NCBI RefSeq assembly: GCF_001424585.1
Contig: NZ_LMPJ01000015.1
Location: 1-35,229 of the forward strand
Origin: Chryseobacterium sp. Leaf180
Lineage (GTDB): Bacteria > Bacteroidota > Bacteroidia > Flavobacteriales > Weeksellaceae
DNA: 35,229 nucleotides
Direction: 5' to 3'
Under the pieces are notes generated by a model, which did not search any database, had not been told where the DNA came from, and was given only the letters and a program-made list of their open reading frames with translations. This document shows positions 8,156 through 18,100 of the stretch, in pieces. The position numbers were made by a program, and so were the translations under genes. Position 1 is the stretch's first letter, and the number at the start of each line of letters is the position of its first letter.

Positions 8156-8186
8156 AGCACGAGCGGGAGATCCGCGCCAGCGCAGG
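8156..8186. repeat. GC-rich island, possible dispersed intergenic repeat
   Basis: About 30 bp of very GC-rich sequence (including GCGGGAGATCCGC and GCGCCAGCGC, both self-complementary) inside DNA that is otherwise strongly AT-rich. It lies between the terminator and the last ORF of the toxin operon. It resembles a REP-like palindromic unit, but only one copy is visible in the window. Confidence 0.3.
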
Positions 8187-8220
8187 AATAATGAAATATA
8201 AATTGTTTCTATCTTACTAT

Positions 8221-8358
8221 TTATAAAGTATTTTTTCTCAGAAAATTGATTATTTTTAGTAGAACTAAAACAATTAAAAGAATACAAGTAATATAATTTA
8301 TAAATAACAAGGCGCTAATATATGGTCCACAATCATTAGTAATAAGAATCTTTTCCAT
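8221..8358 (-). CDS. 45-residue single-helix membrane protein
   Basis: ATG at 8356-8358, TAA at 8221-8223. The protein has a polar N-terminus (MEKILITNDCGPYI) and one hydrophobic helix of about 22-24 residues (ALLFINY to VLVLLKII), then a short basic tail (NFLRKNTL). Its ATG begins one nucleotide after the stop of the preceding 53-residue ORF (TAA-A-ATG), so translational coupling is likely. This is the last gene before the operon terminator. No family is recognised. Coupled position in an RHS toxin-immunity operon suggests a role in immunity or effector export, or as a small membrane accessory, but that is inference. Confidence 0.55.
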   Translation of the reverse strand: MEKILITNDCGPYISALLFINYITCILLIVLVLLKIINFLRKNTL

Positions 8359-8359
8359 T

Positions 8360-8521
8360 TTATTTTTTAAGAAGTTTTTTAAATTCTTTAAATATAAGAG
8401 TCATAAGATATAAAGTATTTATAAATAAAATAATCACAATAATTTGAATAATTAATATATCACCATAATTAATAGTTGTTGTAGTACTAAAGAAGTCTTC
8501 TGATGGTTCAAGTTTAAACAT
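8360..8521 (-). CDS. 53-residue single-helix membrane protein
   Basis: ATG at 8519-8521, TAA at 8360-8362. An acidic N-terminus (MFKLEPSEDFFSTTTT) is followed by a long hydrophobic helix (about residues 21-45, rich in Ile and Leu) and a lysine-rich tail (FKEFKKLLKK), predicting an N-out/C-in single-pass inner-membrane protein. The start codon lies one nucleotide after the stop of the presumed immunity gene, and the next microprotein starts one nucleotide after its own stop. The two microproteins differ in sequence but share the same architecture. They are too regular in spacing to dismiss as chance ORFs, although AT-rich DNA can produce hydrophobic ORFs. Confidence 0.55.
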   Translation of the reverse strand: MFKLEPSEDFFSTTTTINYGDILIIQIIVIILFINTLYLMTLIFKEFKKLLKK

Positions 8522-8522
8522 T

Positions 8523-9104
8523 TTACAAAAATTTTATTAGCAAAATTTCTAGATTTTCGATTCCTATAGTCGATATTAAGTTTTTAACTAAATCTATATT
8601 TTTTTCATCGTCAACAGTTTCAGGAATAATCTTATTAATTTCTTCTAAAACTGTGCTCTTAGCAATTTTATTCAAAATGTATGTTTCTTCAAATTCTGTA
8701 TGATTCAATTGCTCACTCACAAAATTAAAATCCACATTCTTCTCATATAACCTAACTATCAAACTTTCATGTGATCTTAAAAATTTATAATTATTGAAGG
8801 AAAAGTAAAAACGTGGATACAAGTAATAATATTTTTCAAAATCCAATGCTGAAGATAAATAATAGACAATTCTTACAATTTCCGTATTTGTAATACTTTC
8901 TATATTATCTAAAAAAGTTTCTTTCAACAGTTGCAATTCCTCTATATCATACACATTAGCATATGTTTGAATAAAGTCTAATTCTGACTCATTTAAAACT
9001 TGACTTCTGATCTTTTCAACAAATTCTGTCAAACTTATGTTATTACACCTCGCATATTTATTTTTATCATAAAACAATAAGCCAATACCTTGAAAAGTTT
9101 TCAT
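8523..9104 (-). CDS. Presumed immunity protein for the RHS C-terminal toxin
   Basis: 193 residues, no signal peptide, no membrane helix, rich in acidic residues and Leu/Ile helices (for example EELQLLKETFLDNIES and ENLEILLIKFL at the C-terminus). The start lies 2 bp after the stop of the RHS gene, the position always taken by immunity genes in polymorphic toxin systems. I do not recognise the fold. A mostly helical cytoplasmic protein that binds and neutralises the nuclease-like toxin tip is the expected role. Function is inferred from position and not from sequence similarity. AT content is higher than in the RHS core, as usual for laterally exchanged toxin-immunity modules. Confidence 0.7.
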   Translation of the reverse strand: MKTFQGIGLLFYDKNKYARCNNISLTEFVEKIRSQVLNESELDFIQTYANVYDIEELQLLKETFLDNIESITNTEIVRIVYYLSSALDFEKYYYLYPRFYFSFNNYKFLRSHESLIVRLYEKNVDFNFVSEQLNHTEFEETYILNKIAKSTVLEEINKIIPETVDDEKNIDLVKNLISTIGIENLEILLIKFL

Positions 9105-9106
9105 TA

Positions 9107-12100
9107 CTATTTATCTTTTAGATTTTTCTTTAAAAATTTCGTTGCTTTATTAGCTTGATTAGCTAAATCTTGCTGTAATTGAAGTTGTCCACCATTATCT
9201 ATTAACCTTTTATATTGTTTTTGCAATAGAGGTCCGTACTTCGAATCTGTAGCGACTTTCATCCATGCTTGCCTATCAGTGAATAATACACCAACAGTGT
9301 TATCACCGTCAGAAAGATTTATTGTTTGCGTTATTGCTTGAACGTAAGCTGAATAAAGATTTTCAGTTTTTGCCCAAGGACCAAAAGTTTTTATTTCATA
9401 ATTAAATGTATAATTTGTAAACGATTTAAATGTTTTATCCTCATAGTCAACTACAGAAGTATTACCTAAAAAAGAACTTACAGATAGGTGTACAGTTCTT
9501 TGAACTCTTGTTTTTGTGGGTCTAAAATTTACGTCATATGCTATTTTGGATATTTTTAGATCAATCTGATTTCCATTATAATAATCACCAAAACTACCCT
9601 CGCCAATCACAGAAGATGCAATTGCTTCTCCGACTAAACCTCTAATTTTATACTCTGGCTCTTTGTTACGGTCATTAGCCCAATTATATAAATTTAGATT
9701 ACTTGAGTTATTTGAATAATAAAAGACACTATATAAATTTGGAACTGTATTGGCGATAATTTTTGCAGCCCACATGGGAGGATCGCCCGGACCAATTGGG
9801 GATCTCCCATCTGGATCTGTATAACGTATAGGATTATCAAAAGTATAGTTATACGGCGACCAGCTTGGCATTTTCTCCGCTAGCGGATCTACACCATACC
9901 AAATACTCAGCCTAGGATTATAATATCTTGCCCCATAATAATACAGACCAGTTTCTCTGTCTAATTCCTTCGCATTAAACTTATAAGGATTGTCGTAGGC
10001 TCCCGGCAAGTTCTGCTCTGCCATGGTCTCTCCAAAAGGTAAATTTAAGAAAAATTGTGTAGTTTCACCGTTACCATCTGTTACATATGTAGCTGTACCC
10101 AGATGATCGCCGTGCAGATAATATAAACCTGCACTTCCACCCGGTGCTTTCTCAAATTCTGTTTCTATTCTTTTGCCCTCCAGCTCTGCCTTTTTCAGAT
10201 AGATATTAAAATCATCTTCTGCACCGTTACTTTCTGCTTTTTCTTTTGCAGTGCCAGCAGATTGTTTCAAGTTAGGATCTACAACATTTATTCTGCTCGC
10301 TACTCTCTGGCTGCCTGCAAAATAATGCTTGCTTATAGTACCGTTACCACTCACCACTTCATAAGGGTTAGGATATACCGTATAATCATACATCTGCAGA
10401 GTTCCCGGATCTATTAAAGCTCCGTTCTGATAAAGGCTTGCCTGATTATTCAGCATGTATTTTATGATTCTCTCGCCTCCGTCATCATACACATAATACT
10501 GATATAGACCACTGTCATAATTGGAAATTGCTTTTAAGCGATCCTGCTCGTCCCAATACATATTATCTGTATTACCATCTCGCATAGAACCTACCACGTT
10601 TCCATTATAATCATACTCAAAACCATTGAAATTTCCGGTAGCCAGATCTAAAATTTCTGAAACTTTGTGTGTTCCACCTATATACTTGTAACTGTTATTA
10701 TAAGAATTTTCAGCATTACCCTGTTGATCCTGTACATGTTTCTGAGCCTTATTTACGATACCTCCAGATGAATTATATACCAAATCCACATTAAAATAAG
10801 AATTTGATACTGCGTATGGAGATGTTTGATAAATAGTAGATGGTTTTCTTTCAACGCCAAATTCTCCGCCTGCCCCAATTAATCTATTGAGCTGATCGTA
10901 TCGGTATCCGAAATTGTAGTTTCCACCCATTTTATTATTGGATTGGGAAGAAGAATTTGTAATCCCAGAAATATTTCCTACAAAGTCAAATGAGTACTGG
11001 TTATTCAGTATATCGTTACCACCAGATTCTTTCAGTAAATGATTGTTAAGCAATCTATTAGTTGGGTTATACGTATACGTTGAACTAGTTCCATTACCAT
11101 AAACTATATTTATTCTCTGCCCGTAATGATCATATGAAATTTTCTCAATGTAGGTATCAAGACCTGACATGCTTTGAAGATTTCCTCCAAGATCATAAGT
11201 ATAATCAACCTGTTCGCCGTCATTATATGTGATATTTCGTATTCTATTCCAACTGTCATACTCATAGCTGGTATGGAAATTCATTGATGGAATACTATAT
11301 CCCTGTACAGCTTTATTCTGACCTACAACTTCCCCCATATTACCATAGCTGTACGTGGTATCACCTGAGCCATCATGTTTCCTAGTTACCTTTGCAGTTT
11401 GGTTACCGGCTCCTGAATTTCCATAAGTATAAGCAACATCATTTGGATTTGGAGATCCGTCGGGAAGCTTTGGTAATGTGATACCAACCAGACGGTTTTG
11501 ATCGTAACGATATTGAATGTAATGCGTCTGTATACTTGGATCATTTTGAAGGTTAGCTGTAGTCAATTCCAATAACTGTCCCGCAGTATTGTACTTATAA
11601 GTAGAAATGCCATGATCTGGATGATTAACCATCGTTCTTCTACCTGCTAAATCATACTCGTAAAGTGTTGCAATTCCTTCGGGATCATTAACTTCTACAA
11701 GTTCGCCAATTGCATTATATCCGAAGCCTGTTGTTAAACTATTCGAGCCAAGAAAGTTCGTTGTTCTCTTAGTTTTTCCATCTGCATCCACAAGTGATTC
11801 AGACTTAAGGATTGTTCCACTGCTATTCTGCTGCTGCTGTAAAGATGTTTTAAAATAACCTTGATAAATTGAAAAGTCGGTTGTAGTATTGTGCCCGTCC
11901 TCATCCGTCATTACAATTACCCTGTCTCTATTGTCATAAGCTGCCGTGGTATAAACTCCAGAAGGTGTGTAATTGTAGATAGTATTGATCTGAGGGGAGC
12001 TGTTCAAAACATCTTTTGCTTCAAAAGTTGGATGATACTGAACTATTGTTCTACCGTGCACATCATTGATAGCTACACCGGAGACAGACATTTTTTCTTC

Positions 12101-15100
12101 ACCATCTAATTCAATATCTTTTTTTACCTGTACCACTCTACCTAACCCGTCTGCAATGCTTATCGTTTCAATCGGGTTCGTAGGATTTTGCGGATCAAAA
12201 TTTCTTGTTTTAGCACCGAACAGAAGCCTTAGGTTACCGTTATTATTATGCGGAAAAGGGTACAGATCATATTCGTATTCCACAGTGTATGGCGATACAC
12301 CGGCTTCTTTAGGTGCTAATATTGATTTTAACCTTCCCTTAGCATCATAACTATACCTCATAATATTATCGGAGGTATCTATTGCTTCAGTAATAGCATC
12401 GAATAATGGGTCGTAAGTAGCGGACGACCTCACATCAAAGGAGTCTTGTGTTAGTGTTACATATTTATGTAGCACTGAGTCATATTGATAGGTTACTGTG
12501 TAATTATTAGGATAAACGACACTTTCCATATTTCCGTACTGATCATATGTAAAGTTGGTGAATGAATATTCTGAATTATTTAATTTTACACCAACCTGGG
12601 TGATCTGCCCAATAGTATTAATCTGAGTTCCTCTGGATCTCAAAACATTTGAAGAGGAGCTGCCCTCATAAACATTTATCGATTTTGGAATGCCCTGAAT
12701 GTTGGTGGCTACGTTAAGGCTGTGATAACCAATTATAGCATTGTAATTACTCGCTGGACTACTGTGTAAATATTTTGAAATTTGGCCATTAGGATGATAT
12801 TCATAACTCTTAGTAGTCTGCATCTGACCACCGTTTTCATAAACTACAGAAGTGGTACTTCCAAGAAATACACGAGCCATTTTTCGACCTTCCTTACCTC
12901 CGGTATCAAAATCTAATGGTAATGCTATTGATAAGTCTATTTCAGAATTTGACCCATAAAAACCATTTTTGAACTTTCTAAGCACATAAGAATTTTCAGA
13001 GCTTGAAAGCAGGCTGCCTGAAGAGCTAAATGACTGCGAACTCTTTAGCATTCCGTTCATCAAATAACCATTATTATAGTAGGTTTGTCTGTTGCTTCTA
13101 TAAACAGAATTCCCTTCCATTTCGTTTACTGTAACGAATTCAAAACCGAAATTATCTCTTTCCCTTCTGTCATATCTGGAATTTTCATATTTGAATTGAG
13201 TAACCATGTCTTTTGCAGGATCAGAAATCAGATAATTTGGAGAATTAACATCGGGATTTATAATTCTCACTTCCTTCATCACCAACTTTGCATGAGGATC
13301 GTTGTATGTGGGTTTTGAGAATTCATAATCCATCTCAAAAATACCCATTTGCATCTGTTCTCTTTTCAACTGTCTGGATAGGGTCACTTTTTTCAGCTTG
13401 TTGGTTCTTCCAACACTTGAGTAATTTACTTTGAAACCGTTACTGTTAGATACGACCAAATCCGGAAATCCATCTCCGTCCATATCTTTAAAGGCTTTAT
13501 CTACTTCAGTGATTGCAGCTCCAAAACTTGCATCCGCTGCTACACCAACTTTTACGTAAAAAATAAAAAATACCGGTAGATTTAAATAGAACTGACCATG
13601 CAGTGATAAAGCGCCGCTATATCTTTTAGTTTCATTATTAAAATCAATATTTCCGGCAGCTGATTTATATAATCTAACCGGATCAGAAAACTTATTCCCA
13701 AGATTATATCTTACTTCAGTGTAATTAGAAGAAATATTCAATACATCATAATTAGAAAAAATATTCAATACATCTATTAAACCATCGCCATTAATATCTT
13801 CATAGGTGGCCTTTCCTGTACCTAGCGAAGCTGATGCAGAGATACTGCCCCCAAAACTGAAACCAGACGTAACAGCACCCGAATTATTTACAGCACCGGC
13901 AAAACCTCCCGGCGAAAATGCGAGTCCTGCGGAACCAATAGGTCTTGATACATAGGTTTCAAAATTATTAAAGGTTGAAGGTGGCAGCAGCTGATTTCCT
14001 AAATTCAAAGAAACATTCATATTTGGTGTTCCACCCCCAGAAATCCTATCTGGCAATCCATCTCCATTTACATCAATCCAAAAAGATTCTCCAGAATCTT
14101 TAGAATCGAAGTTAGCTGATAAAGACATTCCGGTAGACCATGTTGGTGAAGTATCTACGGTTGCCCAAAAAATGCTTGTTCCTACGAATATCGGAACGCC
14201 TACAGTTTTAAACTTCGTATAATCATAAGAAGCAGATAATCCATTTGAGTAGCTATCTGTATTTGATAAATAGGCATTAACAAATGGTGCCTGCAGAGCG
14301 GCAGGAGTACCGGGATTCAAACCACCTAACCCACCGGTACTGTTCGATAACTGCATAGCATCTTTGTATACAATATCGGGATAACCGTCACCATTCATGT
14401 CCAGATAATCCTGTAAATCTACGCTCCCGATACCCTCTAATATAGATTTGGAGTTTGCAAGTCCTGCTGAGTTAGAACCACCGATCGAAGCAAAACTTCC
14501 GCTGTTTGTAGTCGTTTTGGATCTGCTGTAATGCTTTTTACTGATGGCAAGCATCGTTGTATTTACATTACCCTGTACTGTAGTATTTGTTGCCGAAGGA
14601 TTCTGTGTAGAGAGGTTGAAAATATCCGTTGTATCCTCATCGTCCTTAAAGGATTCACGCATTGTATATTGCTCAGGTCCCAGTCCTCTCCATTTTTCAA
14701 CGTTATCTTTTTTATTCGTATCTAACGGAATTACTGGTGTCAAACTTTGCACGGTTCCATTATAATAGGGTGAATTGGAACCAGAATTCGCATTGAAGTA
14801 ACATGCTGCTATTTCAGCCGGTGTAGGTAAATTATCACATGATGAATTTCCGCTTAGTACTGCCGGAGGCATACTGAAGTCAGCAATATACATAGTATTG
14901 ATAAGTCGACCGTAAATGTCTGATGGTGTAGAAGTATTAAGAATAACCTGAGAACCGTCAGAACCTTTAATCATTTCCACATCATTATTACCATCATAGA
15001 GAAACTGCCCCCAGTTATTAGAAATTAAACTCACTTTGGGATTCAAACCTGCAGAATTTAAACCTGTCGCATTAACGGTAGTTACGACTGCATTCGATGA

Positions 15101-18100
15101 TCCTCCATAAATATTGAAAGCTTTATTTAAAGGGAATTTGGAACGATAGTTACGATAGCAAATAATATTATCTTGATTCGAAACATAAACCTGAACAGTA
15201 ATTCTTTCTGAAGATGGTATAGGCTGTTGCAGATTACCATTATAAAAAAAGATTGGGGAAATCCCGTTGACTGTTAGCCCGGTCACCATATCAGTTTCAG
15301 TGATACTTGGATTTGCACCGGTACTGACAGATACCTTCCTTTTTCCAAGGACGTTTAATCCTTTTTTTATAACATAATAAAAATCTCCTGTAGTTAATCC
15401 AGAATAGCTGCTAAAACTTTTATTAATCTGAATCTTGTAATCTTGTAACGTATTAGGTAAATTCCCTCCGAGTGCTACATTATCAATTTTTGGTAAAAAT
15501 TCAGTCAAATAATAGGATGGATACTCCGCAATTCCTTTTAAATTATAAGTTGCCGCTGCATTGTTTGCCGTTGCTGAAGCATTATAGGTTACATCTATGT
15601 TATTCCAATTATGATTTTTAAAAGACAGGTATGAGTCCGCGTCAACAACAAATCTAATATTTATGGTGTCGCTTGAACTTATATTAAGATTTAAATTTAC
15701 TGGATCAGTCGGGAAAGGAATATCATTTTGATCATACTCCCTAGAATATATTTCTGTTTGTGATAGGTTTACTTCATCATCTTTGATTATTTTGAATGTG
15801 ATTTTATCAGAAGATTTCGGAAAGGTAAACGAGGGAATAGAGATGTTCACGGTTCCAGGAGAATTAAATTGTAATGCTTTCCTGGTATTATTAAGGAGGA
15901 AGTTTTCAGAATAACTGCCGTTATTTAAGAAAAAGCCGTCTTGCTGTAAATTTACATCATTTGGATCAGAAACATTCACATAGCTGATACTTGGGTTGGA
16001 AATAACCTTAAAGTTATTATTATTATTCTTATGTAATCTTACAAAAACTTTATCCCCTGCACTAACATAAAGAGCCGCTGAACTATTAATCATTAAAAGA
16101 TTATTTGGTTCCTGAGGGGAATAAGAAGTATATGAGTTGTAATTTAAAAGATTAACATTTACCGAAGCCATTCCATTAGTTAACTTTTTAAGGAAAATTC
16201 GTCCATTTTTATTACCCTGTGAATTGGGGTTTTTAATTTCTACAGAATATATTGCTTCGGCATTCGCAACATTCTCAATACTTACAATATCTGAAAATTT
16301 TATATTTCCGTCCTTTGGTGCAATCCAGAATTTTACTACATCGTTGACTGATGGTGGCGGTCCGTTTCCTGTATCAACGGGTGGTTCAGTATGCTCTGCA
16401 AGTGCGTCGGCAATAATTACCATATTCTCCGTATTGTCACTAAACGGAGTCATCTCTGCTCCATTGGCTGCACTACGTTTATTAAACCATACTTTACCAT
16501 CCTGTACCACGTCCATTAGACCATCAAAATTTGCATCAGTCAGGAAAGTAGAGGTCTCACTTTTTGAAGTCGACCAAGCAAAGGCACGATTGAAACCTAA
16601 GTTTATGTTGATACCAAATCCAAAAATTTTCCATTTCACTCTAACTCTCGCCCCAAAATCATAACCCTTGATATCTGTTTTTGTTTTAGTATGAGAATAT
16701 TCGCTATTGAGATTTAAAATGTTTCGGACAGCAGAAAAAGTCAAAGCACCATTCGCGTCCAGAACACCGGAGCTGATACGTAAACCACCAGAACTTCCCG
16801 GAACTCTATATATTAAATCCTGTACACCATCACCGTCAAAATCAATAAGCTGTTGTGCATTTATGGATGTTCCACCTCCGACACCATACATACCGGAAAA
16901 TTGAATATGTCCATAACCATCTTGAGAAGGTTTCAAGAAGTTTACACCTGCGGTAAGACGTCCGCTTACACCCCAATCTGTCGAAAATGCTGAATTAATT
17001 CTGGACGGCTGAAGTGAATTCGGTAAAATTGGAAATGCATTCAACTGCTGCGGAACAGAAACATCTTTATCAGGAGAAAAATTTATCGTCTGTCCACTCT
17101 GAGGATCCTTTAAATCGTTAAAATATTCTAAATCATAGTAATTTGAAACAGCATTATCCTTATCTAATTCAGTAATATTTTTTAACAGAGTTTTAAAAAA
17201 TTCTCCTTGGATGTAAGAAAAATTATATTTTCTAATAATTTGACTATTATATTTTACATAAATAGAGTTCAATTTATATGGCTCAACTCTTTTTAAGCCC
17301 TGCTTACCGTTAATACTGATATCATTTCGAGTTATCGAAGTTTCTTTTTCAAAATCAACAGTGTACGTTCCATCCGAACCGTTGAACCCTGTATATACGA
17401 TTTGCTTTATATGGAAGTATTTTCCTCCATTCAAATTAGAATTTACGCCTGAAGCGGAAATAGAAACGTTTTCATATATGTATTTAATATTATTTTTATG
17501 AACATCTTCAACCTTCCAAAGTGCCCATTGTACTATCTTACCATTTATATTATCATTTTGTCTGATGACGCTATTTTCTTCAACACCAGATTCTGAACCG
17601 CCATAATAAGACTTTGAACCGTTTGTTGAGGTTACAATCCATCGGTAATCACTTGTGCTTGTACCGAATCTTTCAATTTTAGTAAAATCATGATTTCTTC
17701 TTAGAAAAAATGTTTTTTTGTTATTGGTCATAAGAGCGCTTCGCTCCTGCTTAGCTGTGGTAAAAATGGAAGAGTTCGGATCAATATCGTTATGTCGGTG
17801 AGGAAGATAATTACCGTCATAAACAAGCATTTCGCCGTCAAATGAATAGAGTTCCGTTTCGTATGTCGGATCAAACTTAGGAGTTCCCCATCTGGTATCA
17901 ATAGTGATAGCAGATAAACCGCTAATATCCCAACCTTCTCCCATCCATCCGTTTCCTGCACCGCTACTGTAAGATACGGAGAGACTTGGTTGAACACCGT
18001 TTCTACCTGAAGGAACAACAATTGGATAACTAACGTTTGCATCACCTTTCTGACTTACAGATGGTGGTGACATGAAATGCATTCCTGATGTTGGATCACC

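Noticed and set aside
16224..16664. 146-residue plus-strand ORF
   Set aside because: It is antisense to the RHS gene; composition is a shadow of Ser/Thr/Asn-rich coding on the other strand.
17728..18045. 105-residue minus-strand ORF inside the RHS gene region
   Set aside because: It is an alternative frame within the long RHS coding sequence, with no start context or recognisable domain.
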